From CAJJDF01 sp965655625 (GTDB taxonomy: Bacteria > Bacteroidota > Bacteroidia > Flavobacteriales_D > CAJJDF01), in contig CBFHHA010000006.1 in assembly GCA_965655625.1 (NCBI GenBank), positions 20,069 through 84,068 on the forward strand: 64,000 bases of DNA. Reading direction: 5' to 3'. How positions within the stretch are numbered: the first letter of the stretch is position 1; every line of letters begins with the position of its first letter. A program made the translations under genes and the position numbers. The notes below the pieces were generated by a model. The model had not been told where the DNA came from and made no database searches. It worked only from the letters and a program-made list of their open reading frames with translations. Below are positions 33,590 to 42,896 of this stretch, piece after piece.

Positions 33590-36001
33590 ATGTTTCGAAC
33601 CCTTATTTTTTTTATTTTTTTCCAAGTTTGGACTCTACTGGTTTCAGGGCAAACTGTAACAGTTACGAACTATTCCACTTCGGACCCCATAGAAAACGTA
33701 AGAGTAACCAACAACGACCTCACGATCGAATTATTTACGGACAAGAAAGGATCAGTTTCCCTCAATGATTTCAACCTAAAGGAATTGATTTATTTCTCTC
33801 ACCCTTCTTTTGAATCCGTTACCTTGAGCTTTGCACAAGTAATAGAAAGCAACTACCAGGTAATTCTTTTTGACGAAATATTACTGCCACAAATTGACAT
33901 AAAACCTCCTCGAGAAAACACTCACGAAGATTTTTCTTCAGTAAGAATCAACAAAATCTCTCTTCAGGATATTCGCCTCACCATTCCTCAAACCTCGGCA
34001 GATATGCTCCAAAAAAACACAAATATTCTTGTACAAAAAAGCCAGTCTGGCAGTGGAAGTCCAATAATTAGAGGGTTTGAAGCAAACAAAATCTTGCTGG
34101 TGGTAGATGGAGTGCGCATGAACAACGCCATATACAGAAGCGGTCATTTGCAAAACGCCATTACGGTGGATGCAAATATCTTACAAAATGCGGATGTGTT
34201 TTATGGACCAGGATCGGTTATTTATGGGAGTGACGCATTGGGAGGTGTTATTCATTTTCACACGAAAAACCCAGAATTTTCGGTTGATTCTACTCTATTT
34301 ACTTCGGCAAATGCCATGGCCAGAATTGGTTCGGCCAACGGAGAACAAACCTACCACGCAGATGTAAATATTGGAGGTCAAAAACTCGCTTCCCTTACTT
34401 CTGTTACGTTCAGCTCCTTTGAGGATTTCACAATGGGAAAAAATAGAAATCACGGCTATGAAGATTTCGGAAAAATATACCAATTCACACAAGTTACCGA
34501 TAAGGGAGATAAAGTAGTGACGAATACAGATAAAAATACAATGCCTCGGACTGGGTATTCTCAATTGGACTTACTACAAAAACTAAATTACAAGGTAAAG
34601 AAAGGGGTAAATCTTGGGCTCAACTTGCAATATTCAACTTCGAGCGACATCAATCGATTTGATAAACTGAATGAATACAGGAATGGAGCGCTTCGTTTTT
34701 CTGAGTGGTCCTACGGACCTCAAAACAGATTGCTTACCTCGTTAAAACTGGAGAACAAAAACGAATCGAGATTTACTGACTACTATACAGTTATTGGTGC
34801 GTTTCAAAAAATAGACGAAGACAGAATATCAAGAAGTTTTGGCTCTACGAGTTTGTTTACAGAAATGGAAGATGTTTATGTGTATAGCATAAATGCTGAC
34901 TTTCTCAAAAAACTCTCTACCAACGAAGTGTTGTATTATGGAGCGGAGGTTACCCACAACAATGTAGTCTCTACGGCCACAGAAAAAAACCTATTAACCC
35001 AAGAATCGAACCCTACGCAAACAAGGTATCCTGGAGGAGAAAACAGAATTACTTCACTAGCTCTGTACACAACCATTGACAAAAAGATAACCAACAAGTT
35101 AATCGTTAATCTGGGTGCGCGTTACAGTCACTTTGTGAATTTTTCTGAGTTATCAGATTCCACTTTTACAGAATTCCCATTTCGTACTATCGATTTTAAT
35201 ACGGGAGCTTTGTCCGGTAGTTTTAGTGTTAAATACGAGGAAAAAAGCGGTCTCAGGATTGAATTGATTGGATCTTCTGGATTTAGAGCACCTAATGTAG
35301 ATGACTACGGAAAGGTATTCGAAAGAAACGGAAACCTTGTTGTGCCAAACAACTATCTGAAACCAGAATTTGTGTACACGGGAGAACTTAATCTTTCAAA
35401 AAAATGGGTGAAAAATGAACGAGAATACCTTCAAGTGAAAGCAGCAGGTTTCTTCACCTCATTAACCAATGCACTGGTGTTGACCAATTACACATTGAAT
35501 GGAAACGACTCGGTTACATACAGAGGTGATCGCGTGAACTTAGTTTCAAATCAAAATGTGAATGCTGCCATGATTTACGGAGGTTCTTTTGACGTAAGAC
35601 TCGCTCTTACATCCTACCTTAAATTAATTGGAGCAATCAACTACACAGTAGGAAGAAATTTAACTGACGACACTCCGTTGTCGCACATTCCTCCCGTTTT
35701 TGGAAGAGCTTCTCTTCACTACACCAGTAAGAAGTTACAAATTCAGCTCGCTACACAATTCAATGGAACCAAAAGAATGGAGGATTACGGAACAGACGGA
35801 ACAGATAATCCTGAGGAAGCTACCGTAGATGGAACGCCAGCTTGGAGTACATTTAATTTATATGCCACTTACAAAATAACACCTAAATTTAGCGTTCAGG
35901 CAGGAATAGAAAACATCTTAGACACTCACTACAAACAGTTTGCATCAGGTGTAAGCGCATTGGGTAGAAATTTCACAATTGCCCTGAGAGGAAACTTCTA
36001 A
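33590..36001 (+). CDS. TonB-dependent receptor with short regulatory-like N-terminus
   Basis: 803 residues. Signal peptide 1-20 (...TLLVSGQ), a small beta domain (about 22-105), a plug domain (about 115-225: ILVQKSQSGSGSPIIRGFEANKILLVVDGVRMNNAIYRSGHLQN and GPGSVIYGSDALGGVIHFHTK), and a barrel ending GRNFTIALRGNF with terminal Phe. The plug phrases resemble those of haem/haemoglobin and vitamin B12-type receptors, but the ligand is not shown. No B12-riboswitch-like fold or Fur-like site was recognised upstream. Divergent from the hydrolase operon. Confidence 0.92.
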   Translation: MFRTLIFFIFFQVWTLLVSGQTVTVTNYSTSDPIENVRVTNNDLTIELFTDKKGSVSLNDFNLKELIYFSHPSFESVTLSFAQVIESNYQVILFDEILLPQIDIKPPRENTHEDFSSVRINKISLQDIRLTIPQTSADMLQKNTNILVQKSQSGSGSPIIRGFEANKILLVVDGVRMNNAIYRSGHLQNAITVDANILQNADVFYGPGSVIYGSDALGGVIHFHTKNPEFSVDSTLFTSANAMARIGSANGEQTYHADVNIGGQKLASLTSVTFSSFEDFTMGKNRNHGYEDFGKIYQFTQVTDKGDKVVTNTDKNTMPRTGYSQLDLLQKLNYKVKKGVNLGLNLQYSTSSDINRFDKLNEYRNGALRFSEWSYGPQNRLLTSLKLENKNESRFTDYYTVIGAFQKIDEDRISRSFGSTSLFTEMEDVYVYSINADFLKKLSTNEVLYYGAEVTHNNVVSTATEKNLLTQESNPTQTRYPGGENRITSLALYTTIDKKITNKLIVNLGARYSHFVNFSELSDSTFTEFPFRTIDFNTGALSGSFSVKYEEKSGLRIELIGSSGFRAPNVDDYGKVFERNGNLVVPNNYLKPEFVYTGELNLSKKWVKNEREYLQVKAAGFFTSLTNALVLTNYTLNGNDSVTYRGDRVNLVSNQNVNAAMIYGGSFDVRLALTSYLKLIGAINYTVGRNLTDDTPLSHIPPVFGRASLHYTSKKLQIQLATQFNGTKRMEDYGTDGTDNPEEATVDGTPAWSTFNLYATYKITPKFSVQAGIENILDTHYKQFASGVSALGRNFTIALRGNF

Positions 36002-36050
36002 TTGATTAGACCCAAATTTTTGAGTCATCTATTTTTAACTGTTAATAAGC

Positions 36051-36058
36051 TATTTTTG
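36051..36058 (+). promoter_or_regulatory. -7 box upstream of the M23 peptidase gene
   Basis: TATTTTTG, a full TAnnTTTG match, 36 bases before the ATG at 36095. No -33 TTG at the usual distance. Confidence 0.35.
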
Positions 36059-36094
36059 TATCTTTAGCCTTCCACATAATGGAACTACCTCAGA

Positions 36095-37051
36095 ATGAGT
36101 AAAAGAGCAAAGTATAAATACGACCCCAACACGCTCCAATATCAAAAAATAGAACTTACCCTCAAGGGAATTCTGTTAAAAATATTGAAATACGTGGCGG
36201 TTGGTGTTTTCATTGCTGGACTCATTATTTTAGTGTCCTATCCATTTATTAAGGACTACTCCACCAGAAAAGCACAAAAGGAAATTGAATACCTCAAAGC
36301 AAATTACGAATTGCTTAATTCAGAGATGGATACGATGGTTTCGGTTTTAAAAAACCTTCAAGAAACGGACAATAATTTGTATCGAGTAATTTTTGAAGCA
36401 GAACCCTACAAAAACAAAGAATTAACCCGAAAAAACCTTGTAGAAAGGAGAACGCATCAAGACTATGTAATTGCCTTGAAGGAGCGGATCAATTCAATTT
36501 CGACCAGTATTGTCGGTCAATCCAAATCATTTGACGAATTAATTAAACTAGCTCTTAACAAAGAAAAAATGTTACAATCGGTTCCTTCGATAATACCGAT
36601 TGGCGACAAAGAACTCACGCGGCTATCTTCTACTTTTGGCATCCGAAACGACCCAATTTACAACGTTCCAAAAATGCACTCCGGACTGGATTTTACAGCC
36701 CCCACAGGATCCAAGATTTATGCAACCGGAGATGGAATAATAGAAACGATGGAGTATAGCACAGGAGGGTACGGAAACCATATCGTAATTGACCATGGTT
36801 TTGGGTATAAATCTCACTACGCCCATTTAAGTAAATTCGAAACAAAACGAAATCGAAAAGTGAAAAGAGGAGAGCTCATCGGTCGAGTAGGAAGCACAGG
36901 AAAATCAACGGCTCCCCACCTGCATTACGAAGTCATAAAAAACGGAAACAAAATTGACCCGATCAACTTCTTTTTTACTGATATTACCCCTGAACAATAT
37001 TCACAATTAATAGAAAAAGCCAAAAATATGGGTGGCTCTTCTTTAGATTAA
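36095..37051 (+). CDS. M23-family metallopeptidase with membrane anchor
   Basis: 318 residues. One span (about 27-50), a periplasmic coiled-coil (about 55-175), then an M23/LytM domain (about 185-300) with zinc ligands in MHSGLDFTAP (H-x3-D) and HLHYEV. All ligands are present, so an active murein endopeptidase is expected, not an EnvC-type inactive activator. It is followed 9 bases later by a MerR gene, a common neighbour in Bacteroidota, and begins the merR-queD-folE-BI-1 run. Confidence 0.93.
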   Translation: MSKRAKYKYDPNTLQYQKIELTLKGILLKILKYVAVGVFIAGLIILVSYPFIKDYSTRKAQKEIEYLKANYELLNSEMDTMVSVLKNLQETDNNLYRVIFEAEPYKNKELTRKNLVERRTHQDYVIALKERINSISTSIVGQSKSFDELIKLALNKEKMLQSVPSIIPIGDKELTRLSSTFGIRNDPIYNVPKMHSGLDFTAPTGSKIYATGDGIIETMEYSTGGYGNHIVIDHGFGYKSHYAHLSKFETKRNRKVKRGELIGRVGSTGKSTAPHLHYEVIKNGNKIDPINFFFTDITPEQYSQLIEKAKNMGGSSLD

Positions 37052-37060
37052 GAAACAACA

Positions 37061-37396
37061 ATGGAACCAATCAAACTAAATGATGAAAAAATCTTTTACT
37101 CCATTGGAGAAGTGGCAAAAATGTTTAATGTAAATGCTTCCCTCATTCGATTTTGGGAAAAAGAATTCAAACAAATTGCTCCAAAGAAAACAGAGAGTGG
37201 CAAGCGAAAATTTACACAAAAAGACATTCGAATATTTGAAAAAATATATGAATTAGTGAAAGAAAAGGGATTCACTTTAGCCGGAGCGAAAGAAGAATTG
37301 AAAGCCTCTAAAAAAAATAACTCCAAAATATCACAAATCGAGTTGAAACTCACTCAGATTAAAACTACTTTAGTGGAACTTTTAAAAGAGCAATAA
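37061..37396 (+). CDS. MerR-family transcriptional regulator
   Basis: 111 residues. N-terminal winged helix FYSIGEVAKMFNVNASLIRFWEKEF (about 10-34) and KFTQKDIRIFEKIYELVKEKGFTLAGAKEEL, followed by a coiled-coil dimerisation helix. No effector-binding cysteines are present, so metal sensing of the MerR/CueR type is unlikely. It starts 9 bases after the M23 peptidase stop. Target genes are unknown. Confidence 0.9.
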   Translation: MEPIKLNDEKIFYSIGEVAKMFNVNASLIRFWEKEFKQIAPKKTESGKRKFTQKDIRIFEKIYELVKEKGFTLAGAKEELKASKKNNSKISQIELKLTQIKTTLVELLKEQ

Positions 37397-37424
37397 GCCA
37401 AAAAAAAGTCAATAACCCGAATAA

Positions 37425-37847
37425 ATGAAAGAAGTCACAATTATTAGGAGAGAGCGCTTTTGCTCTGCTCACAAACTATGGAACCCTGATTGGGATGCAA
37501 AAAAAAACGAAGAGACTTTTGGCGGCTGTTCCAATCCAAATTGGCATGGACACAATTATGAATTAATTGTAAAAGTAGCTGGAGAAATTGAGCCAGAGAC
37601 AGGGTTCGTAATGAACCTAAAAACTTTATCGAAAATATTGAAACACAAAGTCATCAATAAGCTAGACCACAAAAACCTAAATATGGATGTGGACTTCCTA
37701 AAAGATAAAAGAACCACTACCGAAGTTGTTGCTGTGGCGATTTGGGAAGAAATTGAACAAGAAATAAAAGAAAAAGGAGGTAAATTAATAAGCGTGCGAG
37801 TAAACGAAACTGAAAACAACTCAGTAGAGTACTTTGGCGAAAAATAA
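37425..37847 (+). CDS. queD: 6-carboxytetrahydropterin synthase / PTPS family
   Basis: 140 residues. Zinc ligands His16 (CSAHKLW), His41 and His43 (WHGHNYEL), catalytic Cys35 (GGCSNPNWHGHN) and a C-terminal NETENNSVEY with the conserved Glu. The family converts 7,8-dihydroneopterin triphosphate to carboxytetrahydropterin (QueD, queuosine pathway) or pyruvoyltetrahydropterin. folE, which makes its substrate, starts 4 bases downstream, which supports the pterin role. QueD against PTPS cannot be settled from this sequence alone. Confidence 0.88.
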   Translation: MKEVTIIRRERFCSAHKLWNPDWDAKKNEETFGGCSNPNWHGHNYELIVKVAGEIEPETGFVMNLKTLSKILKHKVINKLDHKNLNMDVDFLKDKRTTTEVVAVAIWEEIEQEIKEKGGKLISVRVNETENNSVEYFGEK

Positions 37848-37851
37848 GAAA

Positions 37852-38448
37852 ATGGGATACAAAAAAACAGAAGAATACGACCAAGAGAAAACAGAAAAGA
37901 TGTCTGGTTTTTACCAAGAAATCTTAAAAGATTTAGGTGAAAATCCTGAGCGCGAGGGATTACTAAAAACACCAGAAAGAGTAGCAAAAGCATTGCAATT
38001 TTTGACTCATGGATACGACATTGACCCAAGCGAGATTATTAAATCCGCCATGTTTAATGAAGACTACAGCCAGATGGTACTAGTAAAAGACATTGAAGTG
38101 TATTCTATGTGTGAGCATCACATGCTTCCATTTTTTGGAAAAGCACATATTGCCTACATCCCAAATGGAAAAATTGTGGGATTGAGCAAGCTGCCGAGAG
38201 TAGTGGATGCATTTGCGAGAAGATTGCAAGTACAAGAAAGGTTAACGAACGAAATAAGAGATTGTATTCACGAAACCTTGCAACCCCTGGGAGTTGCTGT
38301 GGTGATAGAAGCGAGTCACATGTGTATGCAAATGAGAGGAGTTGAAAAACAAAACTCTGTCACAACTACTTCTGCTTTTACTGGACAATTTACTGACAAA
38401 ACAACTAGGCAAGAATTCATAAAATTAGTATCTTCGAAATTACATTAA
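37852..38448 (+). CDS. folE: GTP cyclohydrolase I
   Basis: 198 residues from the ATG at 37852, 4 bases after queD; a frame starting at 37834 would overlap queD and is rejected. Zinc ligands in YSMCEHHMLPFFG and MCMQMRG, plus GKIVGLSKLPRVVD and RLQVQERLT, are typical. It hydrolyses GTP to 7,8-dihydroneopterin triphosphate, feeding folate synthesis and the QueD reaction. Length is near normal for the bacterial enzyme. Confidence 0.95.
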   Translation: MGYKKTEEYDQEKTEKMSGFYQEILKDLGENPEREGLLKTPERVAKALQFLTHGYDIDPSEIIKSAMFNEDYSQMVLVKDIEVYSMCEHHMLPFFGKAHIAYIPNGKIVGLSKLPRVVDAFARRLQVQERLTNEIRDCIHETLQPLGVAVVIEASHMCMQMRGVEKQNSVTTTSAFTGQFTDKTTRQEFIKLVSSKLH

Positions 38449-38464
38449 TTAAATTTTAAAGACA

Positions 38465-39193
38465 ATGGAAGAAAGAAATCAATTCAACTCGATTCTTGAT
38501 GCAGTGGCACAAGAAAAAACAATGGCAAAATCTTTCATGGCGAACGTATTTTCGTACATGTTTCTTGGGTTAATGCTCACTGGTTTTATCTCGTGGTATT
38601 TTGCCGATTCGGGAATGATATTTACTTACCTATTCGATAGGCAAACAGGAAGCCCTACCGCACTCTATTACATAGCAGCCTTTGCTCCTCTTGGATTTGT
38701 TCTTATTATGGGAATGGGATACAAACGACTGAGCGCTTCGGCAATGCTTGTGTTGTTCCTTGCCTTTGCCACGCTCATGGGAGTTAGTTTAAGCACAATC
38801 TTCGTTACGTATAGCATGGGCGATGTTTCTACCGCTTTTTTCTCTGCGTCTTCGGTTTTTGCAGTAATGGCTGTGGTTGGGTACACCACCACTACTGACC
38901 TAACTAAACTAGGAAACATTTTGTACATGGGACTTATTGCTATTCTTATCGCCATGGTCATCAACTTCTTTATGCAAAGTAGCATGATGAGTTACGTAAT
39001 CAGTGTAATTGGAGTCATTATCTTTACCGGACTTACCGCTTATGATGTACAAAAACTAAAGCGTATTGGAGAAGGTGCTGAAATTGGAACCGCCTCTACA
39101 AGAAAAAGAGCCATTTATGGAGCGCTTGACTTATACTTGGACTTTATCAATCTATTTTTATTCTTACTCAGATTAATTGGAGGAAGAGACTAA
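38465..39193 (+). CDS. Bax-inhibitor-1/YccA-family membrane protein
   Basis: 242 residues with about seven membrane spans. The C-terminal GLTAYDVQKLKRIGEGAE and GALDLYLDFINLFLFLLRLIGGRD blocks mark the BI-1/YccA/TMBIM family. By family knowledge these are pH-sensitive Ca2+ leak channels or modulators of the FtsH protease. It lies 16 bases after folE and ends the run that begins with the M23 peptidase. Confidence 0.92.
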   Translation: MEERNQFNSILDAVAQEKTMAKSFMANVFSYMFLGLMLTGFISWYFADSGMIFTYLFDRQTGSPTALYYIAAFAPLGFVLIMGMGYKRLSASAMLVLFLAFATLMGVSLSTIFVTYSMGDVSTAFFSASSVFAVMAVVGYTTTTDLTKLGNILYMGLIAILIAMVINFFMQSSMMSYVISVIGVIIFTGLTAYDVQKLKRIGEGAEIGTASTRKRAIYGALDLYLDFINLFLFLLRLIGGRD

Positions 39194-39199
39194 AATAAA

Positions 39200-39230
39200 T
39201 TTGTAACAACTACGAGTTTCATTACTTTTA
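39200..39230 (+). promoter_or_regulatory. Promoter of the 31-residue microprotein
   Basis: TTTG (39200-39203), 19-base spacer, TACTTTTA (39223-39230; one mismatch). It lies 15 bases before the ATG at 39246, so the small gene has its own promoter-like signal. Confidence 0.45.
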
Positions 39231-39245
39231 CAAAAAAAATAACAC

Positions 39246-39341
39246 ATGTCAGATAATTATTTTCACGAAAACTCAGGAATCATAGGATACGTATACACTG
39301 CTGTAGCAATTTTGGTTGTGGGATATTTGATTTTCTTCTAG
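39246..39341 (+). CDS. Single-span membrane microprotein, 31 residues
   Basis: ATG at 39246 and TAG at 39339-39341 encode 31 residues: a polar start MSDNYFHENSGIIGY, then one hydrophobic span YTAVAILVVGYLIFF running to the C-terminus. This tail-anchored layout, the sensible Kyte-Doolittle-type profile by eye and the promoter-like pair upstream argue for a real gene. It does not match a family I can name. It sits between a BI-1 protein and a GH3 protein, and could be a small subunit or regulator of a membrane complex (inference). Confidence 0.5.
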   Translation: MSDNYFHENSGIIGYVYTAVAILVVGYLIFF

Positions 39342-39398
39342 GTCTTCATTTGACTAATTAATTGAGGAGATTTTTTTGACTCCTACATCACATTCTGT

Positions 39399-40892
39399 AT
39401 GCCATTCGACACTATTTTTTCTTGGATAATTAAGAAAAGAATAGAACAAATAGAGCAGTTCACTAACCATCCTATTGAGGCTCAACAAACAGTATTGCAC
39501 GATCTTTTGGGCAAAGCGAAACACACTGAAATAGGAATTGAACATGGGTTTCCCGATATTGGAACCTACTATGATTTTAAGAAAAATGTACCACTTCGCA
39601 CCTACGAAGATTTCACCCCTTACATCAATAAATCAATTGCAGGAGAAGAAAATATCTTGTGGCCTGGAAAAACACACTGGTTTTCGAAATCATCGGGCAC
39701 CACAGATGCCAAAAGTAAATTCATTCCTGTAACTCAAGAAGCAATTCAGGATTGCCATTACAAAGGTGGCAAAGATCTGCTGAGCATCTATTACCACAAC
39801 AATCCTTCGGCAAAACTATTTTCTGGAAAACACCTTATTTTAGGTGGAAACACTTCACTCAATAAATTAAATCAAGACAGTTATTTTGGTGATTTATCTG
39901 CTATTATAGTAAAAAACCTACCCTTTTGGGCCGAAATAAGAAGAACACCTAGTAAAGAGATTACCTTGATGGAAAATTGGGAAGAGAAGATTGATAAAAT
40001 GGCCAAAGCTTCGCTTAAAGAAGACGTAAAGATAATTGCTGGCGTGCCTTCCTGGATGTTAGTGTTATTGAACAAAATCAGCGAAGTTTCGCAAGGCAAA
40101 AGGCTCACCGAAATATGGCCGAATCTAGAATTGTACATGCACGGAGGTGTAAACTTTGAGCCCTACCGCAATCAGTTCGAATCCATCCTTCATTCCCAAA
40201 AACTCAATTATTACCAAACCTACAACGCATCCGAAGGTTTTTTCTCGCTTCAGAATAAAAACAAAGCAGAAGATATGCTGCTCATGTTAGACTACGGTAT
40301 TTTTTACGAATTTATTCCGATGGATAAATTCGATGGCACAGAGTCAGAAACTATTGAATTGCAGGAAGTAGAATTGAATAAAAATTACGCACTCGTTATC
40401 AGTACCAATGGAGGACTGTGGAGGTATATCGTGGGAGATACCGTAAAATTTACTTCGCTTTCACCTTTCAAAATACAAGTAACAGGCCGAACCAAGCACT
40501 TTATTAATGCCTTTGGCGAAGAACTAATTATCGAAAATACAGATAGAGCGATTGCCAGTGCTTGCAAAGAAACCAACAGTGGATTCAAAGAATATACGGT
40601 TGCACCAAACTATCTAGAAGGCAAGGAAAAAGGAGCTCACGAATGGGTGATCGAATTCACTTCACCGCCAAAAAATCTGGAGGAATTTGCCGAAATTTTA
40701 GACAAGAAGTTAATGGAGCTAAATTCGGATTATGAAGCCAAAAGAAACATGATTTTGAAAGCGCCAATTGTTCATTTGGCAGCACCCAATACTTTTCAAA
40801 AATGGCTCAAAGAAAAAGGAAAACTGGGTGGACAAAATAAAATACCTCGACTAAAGAATGACCGAGTCTTTATGGAAGAAATACTCTCCTAA
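39399..40892 (+). CDS. GH3-family acyl-adenylating enzyme
   Basis: 497 residues. ATP-binding phrase WFSKSSGTTDAKSKFIPVT (about 90-108), the YNASEGFF block, and GLWRYIVGDTVKF followed by TGRTKHFINAFGEELI, all marks of the GH3 branch of the ANL superfamily. In plants GH3 enzymes conjugate amino acids to auxin or jasmonate; bacterial substrates are mostly unknown. Soluble, single gene, with no evident partner. Confidence 0.9.
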   Translation: MPFDTIFSWIIKKRIEQIEQFTNHPIEAQQTVLHDLLGKAKHTEIGIEHGFPDIGTYYDFKKNVPLRTYEDFTPYINKSIAGEENILWPGKTHWFSKSSGTTDAKSKFIPVTQEAIQDCHYKGGKDLLSIYYHNNPSAKLFSGKHLILGGNTSLNKLNQDSYFGDLSAIIVKNLPFWAEIRRTPSKEITLMENWEEKIDKMAKASLKEDVKIIAGVPSWMLVLLNKISEVSQGKRLTEIWPNLELYMHGGVNFEPYRNQFESILHSQKLNYYQTYNASEGFFSLQNKNKAEDMLLMLDYGIFYEFIPMDKFDGTESETIELQEVELNKNYALVISTNGGLWRYIVGDTVKFTSLSPFKIQVTGRTKHFINAFGEELIIENTDRAIASACKETNSGFKEYTVAPNYLEGKEKGAHEWVIEFTSPPKNLEEFAEILDKKLMELNSDYEAKRNMILKAPIVHLAAPNTFQKWLKEKGKLGGQNKIPRLKNDRVFMEEILS

Positions 40893-41097
40893 GAATACGA
40901 TCACATTTCATTGGTTTTTACCATCAATTAAGACGAGTAGGTAACAATCCTATTCCCAAAAAATAACGGGAAAAATTGTTCAATTTGGTTAGTCAATAGT
41001 TAAAACGTGCATCTAAAGCAAAATAAACCACCCTAACTCAATAGCATTTCCCATTTTTTGTATGTTTTGTTTTAAGTCCTTTATTAAAACAAACAAG

Positions 41098-42060
41098 ATG
41101 AAAAATTTAACGTATTTATTTCTCCCCCTTTTTATCGCCCTACAGGTAAGCGCCCAACAAAATGACATGTGGATCAAGACTCCATTTCTTGGAGGAAATT
41201 CAACTTTCCCTCCTACCTACCAAAGAGCTTCTTTTGAACTCGATTTTTCAAACTATGCCAACAACACGTATTTCAACCATAGCCGTCCGTTACTCAGAAT
41301 TTCTGAAATTAAAGAACTAGGAAGCGGTGTTTTATCTCCTCCCAAAAGAGACGTGTTGCTTTTCATGACTTCAACAGGTCGTTTTGGATTATCAACTCCC
41401 TCACCAAATTCCCTGTTTCATTTGCACAAAACTGGAAGTAAAAAAGGGTTGTTTACGCTTTCTTTCACCTCCGCAACTGGAGCTCAAATAAACTCGAGCG
41501 AACTGGGAATCAACTCAACCAACCAAAGTTATTGGCTCGCAGGAGCTACTGCAATTGGCGGTAACAAGTCCTTGTTCAGTCCCGGATTTACTACGGCTAG
41601 TAAAATTGAATTTGACAACGAAGGCATTTCTTTCTTTTCCTGCTCAAAACAAGGAACTTCCCCCATCATTTCTTCTACAAACTGGAAAAAAGGAATGACC
41701 ATTGACAAACTGGGCAGAGTGAGAATTGGAACACAATCCTTACTAGGAGGCTCGCACAAGGACTTCAAATTATCAGTAGATGGGAAAATAGTAGCAAAAA
41801 AAATCATTGTGACAAACGGACCTGAATGGGCCGACTATGTTTTTGCTCCCGATTACTTTTTAATGCCTCTTTCTGATTTAAAATTATTCATTGATAAAAA
41901 TCATCACCTACCAAATGTCCCCAGCGCTACTGAAATTACTGAAAAAGGCGTGGATGTATTTGAAATGAATAAAATTTTGTTAGAAAAAATAGAAGAAATG
42001 ACATTGCATCTAATTCAAATGGAAGAAAGAATGAAAGTCTTAGAAAATAGAGAAGATTGA
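41098..42060 (+). CDS. Secreted tail-fibre-like protein with C-terminal coiled-coil
   Basis: 321 residues from the ATG at 41098, which starts a clean signal peptide (MKNLTYLFLPLFIALQVSAQ); a frame from 41062 adds 12 residues before it and is less likely. The middle is beta-rich with a GRFGLSTPSPNSLFHLHK segment. The end resembles Bacteroidota fibre proteins: DGKIVAKKIIV, WADYVFAPDYFLMPLSDLK, NHHLPNVPSATEI, then a heptad helix KILLEKIEEMTLHLIQMEERMKVL. It is probably trimeric and on the cell surface. First of three surface genes to 45572. Confidence 0.75.
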   Translation: MKNLTYLFLPLFIALQVSAQQNDMWIKTPFLGGNSTFPPTYQRASFELDFSNYANNTYFNHSRPLLRISEIKELGSGVLSPPKRDVLLFMTSTGRFGLSTPSPNSLFHLHKTGSKKGLFTLSFTSATGAQINSSELGINSTNQSYWLAGATAIGGNKSLFSPGFTTASKIEFDNEGISFFSCSKQGTSPIISSTNWKKGMTIDKLGRVRIGTQSLLGGSHKDFKLSVDGKIVAKKIIVTNGPEWADYVFAPDYFLMPLSDLKLFIDKNHHLPNVPSATEITEKGVDVFEMNKILLEKIEEMTLHLIQMEERMKVLENRED

Positions 42061-42094
42061 AAACCATTTTTCATTATTTGCCAAAAAATAAGGT

Positions 42095-42889
42095 ATGAAA
42101 AACTTACTTACCACCTGCCTAGCTATCCTTCTGTTGTTTGCTTGCAAAAAAGAACCCAAAGAAGAACCAAACCCGTGTTGCGGAGAAACTCCCGTAAAAG
42201 CCGATTTTGGCATGATGAATGGAACTTCTTTAACCCTGCGTTTTGTCGGATTTTATCCCGATGTAGCCTTTGCAAGAGAATTCATTACGTTCAAGGCAAT
42301 TCCCGAAGACCCCGAAGCTACCTACACCTGGTACCTGGGAAGCGAAGTGATAACAGGCTCAACCTTTCAACGAGATTTTAGTCCCACCAAAACAACGGGC
42401 GAAAACAACATTCCTATTACTATGGTGATAAGAAAAACACCCAACAAAGAGTGCTTTCCCAATGACGAGGGTTATGATTCCATTACCAAAACCATCACCC
42501 TAGTAGATGATTATTGTGACTATTTAACCAATGGAGATTTTAAAGTGCTTTTTACTGGTGCAGCCGATAGTTCAATCGTTCGTGTGAGGAATTGGGATGT
42601 AATGTACCCGGAATATTTTACAATTAACTGCGTCCAAAGACGACCAACACCTGTTGGATTTGATGGGGCTAATAAAACTGACACTATTTGGAGTAGTAAT
42701 GGTTCAGATGGTGCTGAACAGTTCTATTCTCGAATGATTTTCCCTCAGCGCTCTTCTACAATTGATGCCATTTTCAATGGAAGTTTTACCGTAAATCCAA
42801 ATAATTATGATGTTTCTGCTCACTACCAAATTTTTAGAAGGGATGGAACTCATGATGCTTATAAATTCAAAGGAAGAAAAATAAATTAA
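42095..42889 (+). CDS. Lipoprotein with PKD-like middle
   Basis: 264 residues. Lipobox ...LLLFAC (Cys17) followed by charged residues KKEPKEEPNPCC, so a surface or periplasmic lipoprotein. The phrase PEDPEATYTWYLGSEVITGSTFQRDFS resembles a PKD/Ig-like strand pair. Five further Cys residues follow. No family recognised. It lies 34 bases after the fibre-like gene and 7 before the T9SS-sorted gene, so the three are probably one operon. Confidence 0.7.
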   Translation: MKNLLTTCLAILLLFACKKEPKEEPNPCCGETPVKADFGMMNGTSLTLRFVGFYPDVAFAREFITFKAIPEDPEATYTWYLGSEVITGSTFQRDFSPTKTTGENNIPITMVIRKTPNKECFPNDEGYDSITKTITLVDDYCDYLTNGDFKVLFTGAADSSIVRVRNWDVMYPEYFTINCVQRRPTPVGFDGANKTDTIWSSNGSDGAEQFYSRMIFPQRSSTIDAIFNGSFTVNPNNYDVSAHYQIFRRDGTHDAYKFKGRKIN

Positions 42890-42896
42890 TAAGACT

